A stretch of DNA of 64,000 nt, from NCBI RefSeq assembly GCF_041596335.1, contig NZ_JBFHIT010000012.1, positions 24,290 through 88,289 of the forward strand, read 5' to 3'. Under the pieces are notes generated by a model that made no database searches, was not told the origin of the DNA, and saw nothing but the letters and a program-made list of their open reading frames with translations. Every line of letters starts with the position of its first letter. Position 1 is the stretch's first letter. The position numbers were made by a program, and so were the translations under genes. This DNA comes from Mangrovibacterium sp041596335. GTDB lineage: Bacteria; Bacteroidota; Bacteroidia; Bacteroidales; Prolixibacteraceae. Below, in pieces: positions 50,836 through 60,638 of the stretch.

Positions 50836-51723
50836 TTAAGCAATATAGCTATCAACACCTTTTGTTTCAGCGCTTCTGTCAACTTTTTTAATCAGTCCTT
50901 GCAGCACTTTTCCGGGGCCGATTTCAGTGAACAGCGTGGCCCCGTCCTTGAGCATGTTCTCAACAGTTTGTGTCCATTTTACCGGTGCGGTTAACTGCGC
51001 GATCAAATTTTCTTTGATTTGAGATGCATCAGACACTGGTTGTGCATTTACGTTTTGATAAACCGGACAAATTGGAGTGCTAAACGTTGTGGCTTCAATC
51101 GCTGCAGCCAGTTCTTCACGGGCAGGCTCCATTAGTGGAGAGTGGAATGCACCGCCAACAACTAATTTCAAAGCGCGTTTGGCTCCTTTTTCAGTTAATA
51201 GTTCGCAAGCTTTGTCAATTCCTTCCATACTTCCTGAAATTACGAGTTGCCCGGGGCAGTTATAATTTGCCGGAACAACAATCGCGTCAACCGAAGTACA
51301 TACCTCTTCAACAGTGGCATCATCTAAGCCAACGATTGCAGCCATCGTTGATGGTTCTTTCTCGCAAGCTTTTTGCATTGCCATGGCGCGTTGCGAAACT
51401 AATTTCAAGCCGTCTTCAAAAGTCAAAGTACCATTGGCAACCAAGGCGGAAAATTCACCTAAAGAGTGGCCCGCAACCATTTCGGGTTTGAAATCGTTTA
51501 GTGTTTTCGCTAAAATTACCGAATGCAGGAAAATGGCCGGTTGAGTAACTTTGGTCTGTTTTAAATCATCAACAGTACCTTCGAACATGATTTCTGTAAT
51601 GTTGAAACCAAGAATTTCGTTGGCTTTATCAAATAATTCTTTGGCCAACGGAGAGTTTTCGTACAAGTCTTTTCCCATTCCTGGGAACTGAGCTCCCTGG
51701 CCAGGGAATACAAATGCTTTCAT
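50836..51723 (-). CDS. fabD: Malonyl-CoA:ACP transacylase FabD
   Basis: 295 residues. FPGQGAQFPGMGKDLYE opens the protein, GHSLGEFSALVA carries the nucleophile Ser near 92, and GGAFHSPLM carries the catalytic His near 197. It transfers malonyl to acyl carrier protein at the start of fatty-acid synthesis. A single gene, without other fab genes nearby. Confidence 0.96.
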   Translation of the reverse strand: MKAFVFPGQGAQFPGMGKDLYENSPLAKELFDKANEILGFNITEIMFEGTVDDLKQTKVTQPAIFLHSVILAKTLNDFKPEMVAGHSLGEFSALVANGTLTFEDGLKLVSQRAMAMQKACEKEPSTMAAIVGLDDATVEEVCTSVDAIVVPANYNCPGQLVISGSMEGIDKACELLTEKGAKRALKLVVGGAFHSPLMEPAREELAAAIEATTFSTPICPVYQNVNAQPVSDASQIKENLIAQLTAPVKWTQTVENMLKDGATLFTEIGPGKVLQGLIKKVDRSAETKGVDSYIA

Positions 51724-51923
51724 AATGAAATGTTTAAGAGTTTTTCAGCGCACAAAGATAGGCTATTTTTCTTCCGTTGCCTTCATTCAAGCTTTTTAGA
51801 TTGCAGAATTAAGGACTAAATGGAATTATTTATCGACTATTGGAAAAACTTATTCCAACTTTCGCCTTGTGTCTCCAAAATTGTGGTTGTATGCCTGAAA
51901 TTACTAGTTGTATTGAGGGGGGA

Positions 51924-52922
51924 TTAGGCTAAAGTTGCAACCATTACGGCTTTAATTGTGTGCATCCTGTTTTCAGCTTGGTCAAAAACAATCGACGCAT
52001 CACTTTCAAAAACTTCTTCAGTTACTTCTAATGCTGAGAGCCCATATTTTTGAAATATTTCTTCACCCACTTTTGTTTCCCGGTTGTGAAAGGCCGGCAG
52101 GCAATGCAGGAATTTGACATTCGGATTTCCGGTAAGCTTCATCGCTTGTTGGTTGACTTGGTATGGTTTCAATAATTTTATCCGCTCTTCCCAGATATTT
52201 TCGGGTTCGCCCATCGAAACCCAAACATCGGTGTATAGAAAATCGCAACCAATTACAGCTTCGGCTAAATCGTCGGTTATCGTAATTTTCGCTCCGGAGT
52301 GTTTGGCTATATCCTTGCAGGAAGTCACCAAATCGGCTTTGGGTTGGCAGTCGGCTGGTGCTGCAATGCGGAAATCAATTCCCATTTTGGCCGACCCCAC
52401 CATTAGTGAGTTGCCCATATTGAATCGGGCATCACCCAAATAACATAGCTTGATCTCCGAGAGCGGCTTTTTTGAATGCTCCTTTATCGTTAATAAGTCG
52501 GCTAAAATCTGTGTCGGATGGTATTCGTTAGTCAAACCATTCCAGACCGGAACACCGGCAAATCGCGCCAGTTCTTCAACAATTTCCTGCCCGAATCCCC
52601 GATATTCAATTCCATCGTACATTCGTCCCAGCACGCGAGCAGTGTCTTTCATCGACTCTTTCAGACCAATTTGTGTTCCGGTTGGTCCCAGATAGCTAAC
52701 GTGGGCTCCCTGATCGAAAGCCGCGACTTCAAAAGCGCATCGGGTACGCGTTGATGTTTTCTCGAATATAAGCGCAATGTTTTTTCCTTTCAGCTTTTGC
52801 TGTTCAATGCCATTCTTCTTTTGACCTTTAAGCTTGGACGATAACTGAAGGAGATAGTCGATTTCCTGACTGGTGAAATCTAAAAGCTTTAAAAAGTTTC
52901 TTTTTTTTAAATTGATAGTCAT
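51924..52922 (-). CDS. argF: Ornithine carbamoyltransferase
   Basis: 332 residues. Carbamoyl-phosphate site EKTSTRTRCAFEVAA, ornithine site HCLPAFHNRETKVGEE, and DVWVSMGE. The long form (about 330 residues) is used in arginine catabolism as well as in some biosynthetic enzymes. It follows the carbamate kinase gene by 17 bp on the same strand, which points to the catabolic direction (citrulline to carbamoyl phosphate, then ATP). No arginine deiminase gene is in the window. Confidence 0.94.
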   Translation of the reverse strand: MTINLKKRNFLKLLDFTSQEIDYLLQLSSKLKGQKKNGIEQQKLKGKNIALIFEKTSTRTRCAFEVAAFDQGAHVSYLGPTGTQIGLKESMKDTARVLGRMYDGIEYRGFGQEIVEELARFAGVPVWNGLTNEYHPTQILADLLTIKEHSKKPLSEIKLCYLGDARFNMGNSLMVGSAKMGIDFRIAAPADCQPKADLVTSCKDIAKHSGAKITITDDLAEAVIGCDFLYTDVWVSMGEPENIWEERIKLLKPYQVNQQAMKLTGNPNVKFLHCLPAFHNRETKVGEEIFQKYGLSALEVTEEVFESDASIVFDQAENRMHTIKAVMVATLA

Positions 52923-52939
52923 ATCTCAGATTCTTAATA

Positions 52940-53891
52940 TTATAATTCATACTCTTTCGTAATTTTCGACCCGAAGCTTTTGTCGGCTAATTTGCGGGCT
53001 TCGGTAATGATGCTTTTATCACCACCGCGTTCGATGAAGTTGAGGCATGCTTTAATTTTCGGAGCCATGCTCCCTTCACCAAAAGTACCTTTTTCGAGGT
53101 GCATCTTTGTATCCGAGTAGTTTAAAAATTCAAGTTTTTTTTGACCAGGCAAGCCAAAATTCTCATAGATAAAAGGTACATCTGTTAAAATATAGAACTC
53201 GTTTGCTCCGATTTCCGCAGCAAGTAACGATGAGGTCATGTCTTTGTCGATTACGGCGTCTACAGTTCTGAGGTTGCCCTGCTGATCGTAGAATACAGGA
53301 ATACCTCCACCCCCGGCCGAAATTACGATGTTGCCGGATCGGGCAAGGGTTTCAATCACATCCTTGTTTAGTATGTCAATTGGGTTGGGTGAGGGGACAA
53401 CCCGTCTCCAGCCAACGCTGTTTTTCTCCGATTGCTTAAATTGCCACCCTTTCCTGGCCCTAAGACTATCAGCTTCGTCTTGCGAATAGGTTTTTCCGAT
53501 TCGTTTGGTTGCTAAAAGCCTTGTCATCGGGGTCTACAGTCACCATTCCAATCATCGATATAATGTGCTTCTCAATATGATTTTGATTAAGAACATTTCG
53601 CAGCATTCGTTCAATCATGTAGCCTATACCTCCCTGCGAATCAGCCACACAGACGTCCAGCGGCATCGGGGCAATCTTATATAGCTGCTCTCCGGCATCG
53701 TTTCTCATTAAAATATTTCCCACCTGAGGACCATTGCCATAGGTAATGACAAGATTGTATCCTTCTTTGATGAGAAATACAATATTTTCGAGTGTTTCCG
53801 TCGTATTGGCTTCCTGTTCTTCAATGGTGCCAATTTCGTTCCCTCTCAAAAGGGCATTTCCGCCGAGAGCGACCACTGCCAGTTTTGTCAT
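52940..53891 (-). pseudogene. arcC: Carbamate kinase, frameshifted
   Basis: Two overlapping frames together make one carbamate kinase. 53891-53469 encodes the N-terminal 140 residues (VVALGGNALL, TYGNGPQVGNIL, DVCVADSQGGIGYM), and 53527-52940 encodes the rest (IGKTYSQDEADSLRARKGW, ISAGGGGIPVF, AVIDKDMTSSLLA, TDVPFIYENFG, GSMAPKI). The frame changes around 53520-53530, after VDPDDKAF. The expected ...N-P-T-K-x-I-G is present only as T-K-R-I-G in the second frame, consistent with a 2- or 5-nt deletion at an AACC direct repeat, or a sequencing error. The enzyme makes ATP from carbamoyl phosphate. Confidence 0.9.
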
Positions 53892-54251
53892 AATTGAGTA
53901 ATTAGAATTTTCGATACTTTTCAGCTAAAACAAACTTACGGATAGGTGATTTGCAAAAAACTGTTTTTTATTTCTGTTTCGGTAAAATGCAGATGCTTTT
54001 GAACAGGTCGGATGAATCGTATTCGCTTCGGGAAAGGCAGAATTTGGTTGATTTTATCGCATGAAGAACAAGGTGATATTTAGCAATTCTGATTGTTTTA
54101 AAAACGGTGGATGTCCATTTTCAATATTCAGGTAAATTTTCAAGACTTTGCTGTTGATAAAACTTCCGGCTTAATATTTTTAAGTTCATTGGCGAGGCAA
54201 GATAATCGGCTTAAAATTCGTTAACTTTGCAACCGAATTTTACAAAATCCC
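53892..54251. other. 360-bp divergent intergenic region
   Basis: Between arcC and ftsK. No gene seen; the ftsK -7 element lies at 54222-54229. Confidence 0.5.
54222..54229 (+). promoter_or_regulatory. -7 element of ftsK
   Basis: TAACTTTG, a match to TAnnTTTG, 22 bp before the ATG. No clear -33 partner. Confidence 0.5.
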
Positions 54252-56675
54252 ATGGCAAAAAAGAGTAAAGCGAAGACTAAGAAAAATGGAACCGGTGCGA
54301 TTCCGAAAATAAAAGCCTTTCTGAAAAGTGATAAATTCCGCTATACTGTTGGTATTGTGCTTTTTCTTTTGGGGCTTTATTTGTTGTTGGCGTTTATTTC
54401 CTTTTTAATCCACGGATCAGCTGACCATAGTAAATTGGATATTTCTTGGCGTTCGTTGGTTAAAAATGCCGACATCCGAGTGCAGAACAAGGCGGGTAAA
54501 ACCGGTGCTTTTTTAAGTGAGTTGTTTATTAACCGCGGCTTTGGATTGTCGTCATTCGGATTTGTATACCTGCTTATTGTAACCTCATTTCAAATATTCG
54601 GACGTCCGTTGGTGAAATATGGACGAGCCTTGGTGTTCAGTTTGATTTTGATCTTCTGGGTTTCCGTTTTTCTCGGATTGATTGTGTCCGGTTTTCAATC
54701 CAACAGTTTTCTGTATTTAGGAGGAAAAAACGGACTGTTTTTGGCCAATTGGTTTAGTTCGATGTTCGGTTATGTTGGAGCTCTTTTCCTTTTGCTATGC
54801 GCGTTGTTTCTGATCATTCTTTTCGGAACTGAAAAGTTTGCTCCATGGTTGAAGAATTTATTTCCGAAGCGGGTGAAGGCAGAGCCAAAAGAGGCATTGT
54901 TGAGGGATGAGGATGTAAAACTTGGTGAGTTGATTGAACAAGACAATAGCATTTCAAAAGTCATAACTGAGAATAATTCTGTGGAAACCGTGTTTGAGCC
55001 GGATCAGGATGAATTGGAGATCGAAGAAAAATTCGATGTTTCAGCAATTAAGGATCACGTCGCTAAAAAAATGGAAGATTCGGCCACTGAATCTGAAGAT
55101 GACGATCTGGAGATGACAGTTGAAAAGGTGGAAGAGGAAACGGATGAACATTTTGAAGGAACCATCGGAGATACGCCATATGATCCTACGCTAGATTTGT
55201 CGAACTACAAATTCCCAACAGTAGATCTGTTGGACGACCATCCTTCCGGGAGTAATGAAGTTAGTAATGAGGAGTTGATTTCAAACAAGAACAAAATTGT
55301 TGAAACGCTTCGTCACTATAAAATTGAGATCACAAAAATTCGTGCAACGATTGGGCCTACAATTACGCTGTACGAAATTGTGCCCGCGCCCGGAGTGCGG
55401 ATCTCAAAAATTAAAAACCTGGAAGATGATATTGCATTAAGTTTGGCCGCACTTGGTATCCGGATTATTGCCCCGATTCCGGGGCGAGGTACCATCGGTA
55501 TCGAAGTTCCAAACCAACAGCCCGAAGTTGTTTCCATGAGATCGATCGTGTCGTCGAAGAAATTTCAGGAGAGCACCGCAGAACTACCAGTGGTTTTGGG
55601 GAAAACGATTTCAAACGAAACTTTCCTGATTGATTTGGCTAAAATGCCCCACATCTTGGTGGCAGGTGCAACAGGGCAGGGTAAATCGGTGGGATTGAAT
55701 GCCATTATTTCGTCGTTGCTCTATAAAAAGCATCCGTCGCAGTTAAAACTGGTGATGATCGATCCCAAAAAGGTGGAATTGAGTTTATATTCGACCATTG
55801 AAAAACACTTTTTGGCTAAGCTGCCAGACGACGAAGAACCTATTATTACGGATATTCAAAAAGTGAAGAACACGCTGAACTCGTTGAATATTGAAATGGA
55901 TAGTCGCTACGATTTGCTGAAGAAGGCACATGCGCGAAATATAAAAGAGTATAATGCGAAATTTGCTGAACGTAGGTTGAATCCGGAGAAAGGACATCGG
56001 TTTTTACCTTACATCGTAGTAATTATTGATGAGTTTGCCGATTTAATTATGACAGCCGGTAAGGAAATTGAGTTGCCGATTGCCCGTATCGCTCAGTTGG
56101 CCCGCGCGGTTGGTATACACATGATTATTGCAACACAACGACCGTCAACCAATATTATCACGGGAGTAATTAAAGCCAACTTCCCGACTCGGATAGCCTT
56201 TAAAGTGGCTTCAATGATCGACTCCCGCACAATTCTGGATACGCCCGGTGCAAACCAGCTAATTGGTAAGGGCGATATGTTAATTGCAATGGGAAGCAGC
56301 ATGACCCGTTTGCAATGTGCTTTTGTTGACACTCCCGAAGTAGAACGAATTTGCGAACATATTGCTGCTCAGCAAGGATATCCGACTGCATTTTTGTTGC
56401 CGGAGTATGTGGGTGATACAGAGGGGAGCAACCTCGGAACCGACTTGAATAACCGGGACGAATTATTTGACGATGCAGCTCGGGTGGTTGTAATGAACCA
56501 GATGGGGTCTACATCGATGATTCAACGTAAATTTTCAATTGGATATAATCGGGCTGGTCGAATTATGGATCAACTTGAGGCAGCTGGAATAGTTGGCGCA
56601 AGTGAGGGTAGCAAAGCCCGGCAGGTTATGGTTCAGGATGAATATAGTTTGGAACAATTATTGAACAGTTTGTAA
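54252..56675 (+). CDS. ftsK: DNA translocase FtsK/SpoIIIE
   Basis: 807 residues. Four membrane helices in the first 190 residues, an acidic linker (about 200-320), then the motor: FtsK alpha/beta with GATGQGKSVGLN (Walker A, about 476) and VVIIDEFADLIM (Walker B, about 595), and a C-terminal gamma winged helix (SMIQRKFSIGYNRAGRIMDQLEAAGIVG) that reads polar DNA signals. It pumps chromosome ends through the septum and activates XerCD. lolA follows by 13 bp. Confidence 0.96.
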   Translation: MAKKSKAKTKKNGTGAIPKIKAFLKSDKFRYTVGIVLFLLGLYLLLAFISFLIHGSADHSKLDISWRSLVKNADIRVQNKAGKTGAFLSELFINRGFGLSSFGFVYLLIVTSFQIFGRPLVKYGRALVFSLILIFWVSVFLGLIVSGFQSNSFLYLGGKNGLFLANWFSSMFGYVGALFLLLCALFLIILFGTEKFAPWLKNLFPKRVKAEPKEALLRDEDVKLGELIEQDNSISKVITENNSVETVFEPDQDELEIEEKFDVSAIKDHVAKKMEDSATESEDDDLEMTVEKVEEETDEHFEGTIGDTPYDPTLDLSNYKFPTVDLLDDHPSGSNEVSNEELISNKNKIVETLRHYKIEITKIRATIGPTITLYEIVPAPGVRISKIKNLEDDIALSLAALGIRIIAPIPGRGTIGIEVPNQQPEVVSMRSIVSSKKFQESTAELPVVLGKTISNETFLIDLAKMPHILVAGATGQGKSVGLNAIISSLLYKKHPSQLKLVMIDPKKVELSLYSTIEKHFLAKLPDDEEPIITDIQKVKNTLNSLNIEMDSRYDLLKKAHARNIKEYNAKFAERRLNPEKGHRFLPYIVVIIDEFADLIMTAGKEIELPIARIAQLARAVGIHMIIATQRPSTNIITGVIKANFPTRIAFKVASMIDSRTILDTPGANQLIGKGDMLIAMGSSMTRLQCAFVDTPEVERICEHIAAQQGYPTAFLLPEYVGDTEGSNLGTDLNNRDELFDDAARVVVMNQMGSTSMIQRKFSIGYNRAGRIMDQLEAAGIVGASEGSKARQVMVQDEYSLEQLLNSL

Positions 56676-56688
56676 AAAGAATTAGAAA

Positions 56689-57339
56689 ATGAAAAAATTA
56701 TTGTCCTTCGTAGGGCTCTTGTTGATGGTTTTAACTGTTTCGGCTCAGATAGATCAGAAAGCCAAGTCAATTCTGGAAAACGTAAGTCAAAAGACACGAT
56801 CTTATGCGACAATCCAGGCGAACTTTGATTACATCATGGATAACAAACAAATGGACATTCATGAAGAGAACAAAGGAAATATCATCATGAAAGGTGACAA
56901 ATATCTGTTGAAACTCTCTGATTTAGGGTTGGAAATTTACTGCAATGGAAGTGAGGTGTCTACCTACATGAAAGATGCGAATGAAGTTACAATTTCGCCA
57001 TTGGATGATGAAACGGGAGAGATGATGAATCCATCCAAAATTTTTACGATTTACGAAGACGGATTTTCATATCGTTTCGTTGAAGAAAAAGTGATTGAAG
57101 GAAAGAATTCATACCTCATCGATTTGTTTCCTGAAAATGACGATATCGAATACTCCAAAATCCGTATCCTAATCGATAAGGAGAAATTGTTGATTCGGAA
57201 AGCTGAGATGTATGCGCAGGAAGGCAATGTTTATATCATTCGTGTGAATGACTTTAAAACAGATGTGCAGGCTCCTGATGCAATGTTCAGCTTCGATAAG
57301 GCTAAACATCCGGGAGTGGATGTAATTGATTTAAGATAG
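56689..57339 (+). CDS. LolA-like outer-membrane lipoprotein carrier
   Basis: 216 residues with a signal peptide (ends VSAQ) and the LolA fold: AKSILENVSQKTRSYATIQANFDYIM, GNIIMKGDKYLLKLSD and YSKIRILIDKEKLLIRKAEMY. It carries lipoproteins through the periplasm to the outer membrane. The ftsK-lolA order is frequent in Bacteroidota. A perfect bidirectional terminator follows. Confidence 0.9.
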   Translation: MKKLLSFVGLLLMVLTVSAQIDQKAKSILENVSQKTRSYATIQANFDYIMDNKQMDIHEENKGNIIMKGDKYLLKLSDLGLEIYCNGSEVSTYMKDANEVTISPLDDETGEMMNPSKIFTIYEDGFSYRFVEEKVIEGKNSYLIDLFPENDDIEYSKIRILIDKEKLLIRKAEMYAQEGNVYIIRVNDFKTDVQAPDAMFSFDKAKHPGVDVIDLR

Positions 57340-57353
57340 TCCCACAATATCAG

Positions 57354-57393
57354 GTATAAAAAAAAGGAGCTCAATTGAGCTCCTTTTTTTTAT
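57354..57393. terminator. Bidirectional terminator
   Basis: A near-perfect palindrome: TATAAAAAAAAGGAGCTCAA and its complement, with A8 and T8 on either side. Between convergent lolA and pyk. Confidence 0.9.
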
Positions 57394-57409
57394 ACTTGAT
57401 TGGAATCGA

Positions 57410-58837
57410 CTATTTGTCTAATTCCTTTTGTGTTAGTTTTTCAACTGTAGAGATTTCGAGGAAAGTAGAACCGCCACCAATACCGAAACTACCACCAACA
57501 TAAACGATTTGATCTTCGTTCTTCAGTGTTCCGTTTTCAGTTAATGCTTTCAAGCAGCTACGAACCATTTTGAATTTATCTTTTTTAGGCTCAATTACAT
57601 CAGCGTAAACGCCATAAGATAAAGCCAACTGGCGAGCAACATTTGGCTCATAACATTGAGCATAAACAGTTTTCGAACCACGGAAAGCTGCTAAATAACG
57701 AGCCGTTCTTCCTGTTTTAGTGTTGGTTACGATTGCTTTTGTAGGCAACTCATTTGAAGCGTGGATTGCAGATTCAGCCAAGAATGCAGCAACTTCGTTT
57801 TCAACCAACGGAATAGTAATGTCGTTACGTTTGTCCTTGCTATGCTCAACTTCGTTAGCAATTTTGTTCATGATCCTAACGGCTTCTATAGGGTAGTTAC
57901 CGTAAGCAGTTTCACCACTAAGCATAATCGCATCAGCACGTGAGAAAATTGCATTGGCAACATCACTAACTTCAGCACGAGTTGGACGTGGATTGTCAAT
58001 CATCGTGTGTAGCATTTGTGTTGCTACGATAACTGGCTTTTTCCGTTCAACACATTTTTTGATCAAATGGCGTTGGATTCCAGGAATTTTTTGCGCCGGA
58101 ATTTCAATACCCAAGTCGCCGCGGGCAACCATGATTCCGTAAGCATGATCTAAAATCTCATCGATGTTTTCTACACCATCAAGGTTTTCGATTTTAGCGA
58201 TAATTTTGATCGGGCTGTTGAATTGATCAAGAATTTTCTGAACATCAATTACATCCTGAGCATTACGAACAAAAGAGTGAGCGATAAAGTCAACTCCTAG
58301 TTCTGCAGAAAATTTGATGAACGATTCGTCTTTTTCTGAAATAGAAGGAAGATCAACGGTGAATCCCGGAGTATTCACACTTTTCTTGTTTTTGATTTTG
58401 CCTTTATTATCAATACGGCAAACTACATAGTCTGCTTCTCTTTCAATAACAGTCATTCCAGTCTCGCCATCGTCGATCAGGATTGTTCCGCCGATAGGAA
58501 TTTCTTTGTGCATTCTGTCATAAGACACGCTGAACTTTTGACGGCCGGCTTCGCTTTTTTCGCGAATAATACCAGACACTTCAACCAATTCACCTTCGGC
58601 AACAACCAATGGTTCATCGATGCCGAGCGTTCTGATTTCAGGCCCTTTGGTATCAACCAGGATGGCGATCTTCTCAGATACGGAACGAATGTTACTAATG
58701 ACTGGTTTTGCAGATTCAGGGGTCATATGAGCTGTGTTCATACGAACAACATTCATTCCGGAATCATACAGGGTTTTTAAGAACTCAGGATCACATCTAA
58801 GATCCGAGATTGTAGCTACGATTTTTGTGTGTTTCAT
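57410..58837 (-). CDS. pyk: Pyruvate kinase
   Basis: 475 residues. Motifs: MNVVRMNTAHMTPES, DTKGPEIRT, AKIENLDGVENIDEI, MVARGDLGIEIP and ATQMLHTMIDNPRPTRAEVSDVANAIF. It makes pyruvate and ATP from PEP in the cytoplasm. aroQ lies 94 bp upstream on the same strand. Together with PPi-PFK and PckA in this window it controls the PEP/pyruvate node. Confidence 0.96.
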   Translation of the reverse strand: MKHTKIVATISDLRCDPEFLKTLYDSGMNVVRMNTAHMTPESAKPVISNIRSVSEKIAILVDTKGPEIRTLGIDEPLVVAEGELVEVSGIIREKSEAGRQKFSVSYDRMHKEIPIGGTILIDDGETGMTVIEREADYVVCRIDNKGKIKNKKSVNTPGFTVDLPSISEKDESFIKFSAELGVDFIAHSFVRNAQDVIDVQKILDQFNSPIKIIAKIENLDGVENIDEILDHAYGIMVARGDLGIEIPAQKIPGIQRHLIKKCVERKKPVIVATQMLHTMIDNPRPTRAEVSDVANAIFSRADAIMLSGETAYGNYPIEAVRIMNKIANEVEHSKDKRNDITIPLVENEVAAFLAESAIHASNELPTKAIVTNTKTGRTARYLAAFRGSKTVYAQCYEPNVARQLALSYGVYADVIEPKKDKFKMVRSCLKALTENGTLKNEDQIVYVGGSFGIGGGSTFLEISTVEKLTQKELDK

Positions 58838-58931
58838 TTCGAACGATATATATTATGGGGCCTCAAAAATAGGTAATTTTATTAAAGCGGAATAAAACAT
58901 TTTGATTGGTAAGGAAGAATTAACTCAAATG

Positions 58932-59351
58932 TTAATTTCTAAGGAAACTTTCTATTCCTAAACGGTACGAATCGAGCCCAAACCCCATAATACTTCCCTT
59001 GCAAGCAGGCCCGATAATCGATTCATGCCGGAAATTTTCACGGGTAAGAATATTTGAAATATGAACTTCGACAACCGGTGTGTTTATACCAGCTATCGCA
59101 TCGCGCAGAGCAACCGAAGTATGTGTATAAGCACCCGCGTTAATTACAATTCCATCATAGGAAAAGCCAACTTCGTGAAGTTTATTTATTAACTCACCTT
59201 CAACGTTCGATTGATAATACTCTATGTCTACCGTCTGAAACTTAGTAACCAATTCGTTTAAATATGTTTCAAAGCTCATTTCTCCGTAAATGCCTTTCTC
59301 TCTTTTACCTAGCAGGTTTAAGTTGGGTCCGTTAATTAACAGTATTTTCAT
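58932..59351 (-). CDS. aroQ: Type II 3-dehydroquinate dehydratase
   Basis: 139 residues, family size. LLINGPNLNLLGKREKGIYGEMSFE carries the catalytic Tyr/Arg loop, IVINAGAYTHTSVALRDAI and VVEVHISNILTRENFRHES carry the catalytic His and substrate contacts. Shikimate pathway. Divergent from xerD. Confidence 0.95.
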   Translation of the reverse strand: MKILLINGPNLNLLGKREKGIYGEMSFETYLNELVTKFQTVDIEYYQSNVEGELINKLHEVGFSYDGIVINAGAYTHTSVALRDAIAGINTPVVEVHISNILTRENFRHESIIGPACKGSIMGFGLDSYRLGIESFLRN

Positions 59352-59523
59352 TTTTATTTCACTTTTATAAAAATTCTAGTAACTTTATCAATCCAGCGCC
59401 GTATTTAAAATTATGTAATCTTGGGGAAGAAACTATTTTAGAAACGTTTGTTGGATCATGTTCCTCAAAAATGGAATCAAAATTATTTAAAATGATCTTA
59501 GAAAAAAATTAATTTTTTTTATT

Positions 59524-60423
59524 ATGAAATGGGAAGATAGTAAAAAAGGATTTGAGACTTTTTTGAGACTGGAGAAATCGCTCTCTCAGAATTCGATCGC
59601 TGCATACATCAACGACATTAATAAGTTGATGGCTTTTCTGGATGAGGCCTTTAAAAAGCTCACGCCGGAGAAGGTGAGGATTAATCATCTACGCAGCTTT
59701 ATTGAACACATTAACGATCGTGGTGTAAGTCCTCGTACGCAGGCCAGGACAATTTCAGGAATTAAATCTTTCTTCAAATATTTATTGATGGAAGGAAAGA
59801 TTAATAGCGACCCAACTACGTTATTGGAGTCACCCAAAATTGGACGTAAATTGCCTGACGTGCTGACGATGGAGGAGATCGATTTAATTATCGATGGAGT
59901 TGACCTAACCAAATCGGAAGGGCAACGTAACAAAGCCATGCTCGAAACTCTTTACAGTTGCGGATTGCGTGTTTCCGAATTAGTGAACCTGAAAGTAACG
60001 AACTTATTTTTCGACCAGGGCTTTATCAAAGTCGAAGGTAAATCAGAGAAAGAAAGATTGGTTCCTGTGAGTTCAAAAGCTGTTGAGGAAATTACCAAAT
60101 ACCTTCAAGGTTATCGGAAAACGTTGAAAATTAGTCCGGAAAGTGAAAATGTATTATTCCTGAATCGGAGAGGGAAGAAACTGAGTCGGGTAATGATTTT
60201 TACGATTATTAAGAACCTGGCAGAAAAAGTAGGATTGAACAAAAAAATTAGTCCACATACCTTCCGTCACTCGTTTGCAACTCACTTGATTTCTGGTGGT
60301 GCAGACCTTCGGGCGGTTCAGGAAATGTTAGGACATGAGTCAATTTTAACCACTGAAATTTATACGCATTTGGATCGTGATTATCTGAGAAATACAATCA
60401 CGCATTTCCACCCGCGTTCATAG
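59524..60423 (+). CDS. xerD: Tyrosine recombinase XerD
   Basis: 299 residues. An N-terminal SAM-like DNA-binding domain (FETFLRLEKSLSQNSIAAYINDINKL) and a catalytic domain with LYSCGLRVSELVNL (Arg), HTFRHSFATHLISGGADLRAVQEMLGHESI (HxxR, His) and TEIYTHLDRDYL (Tyr). It resolves chromosome dimers at dif with XerC, under FtsK control. It is core size with no mobile-element neighbours, so housekeeping XerD is more likely than a phage integrase. Confidence 0.93.
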   Translation: MKWEDSKKGFETFLRLEKSLSQNSIAAYINDINKLMAFLDEAFKKLTPEKVRINHLRSFIEHINDRGVSPRTQARTISGIKSFFKYLLMEGKINSDPTTLLESPKIGRKLPDVLTMEEIDLIIDGVDLTKSEGQRNKAMLETLYSCGLRVSELVNLKVTNLFFDQGFIKVEGKSEKERLVPVSSKAVEEITKYLQGYRKTLKISPESENVLFLNRRGKKLSRVMIFTIIKNLAEKVGLNKKISPHTFRHSFATHLISGGADLRAVQEMLGHESILTTEIYTHLDRDYLRNTITHFHPRS

Positions 60424-60491
60424 TTGGCGATTATTTCTAACATCAAGTTTATGATGGCATTTATCTAAAGCGATCATGAAGTTTATGTTCT

Positions 60492-60529
60492 ATAAGACAG
60501 CATTTATATAAATGCTGTCTTATTTTTTT
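60492..60529 (+). terminator. Terminator after xerD
   Basis: A perfect 15-bp stem (ATAAGACAGCATTTA and its complement) with a 2-nt loop centre and a T7 tail. Confidence 0.9.
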
Positions 60530-60582
60530 AGTAGCTTGCATGAAATGATTGAAGAAAAAAGTCGCTCGAATTCCTGTCGCGA

Positions 60583-60615
60583 CTTGATTTTCATCTCGTT
60601 CTCATCTTATTTTTA
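60583..60615 (+). promoter_or_regulatory. Candidate pckA promoter
   Basis: CTTG (60583-60586) and -7-like TATTTTTA (60608-60615), spacing 21; the leader is about 16 nt. Confidence 0.4.
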
Positions 60616-60638
60616 CGAACTTCATTAGCCGTTTTCAT

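Noticed and set aside
59524..60423. Tyrosine recombinase as a sign of an integrated element
   Set aside because: Core XerD length and housekeeping neighbours; no att-like repeats or phage genes nearby.
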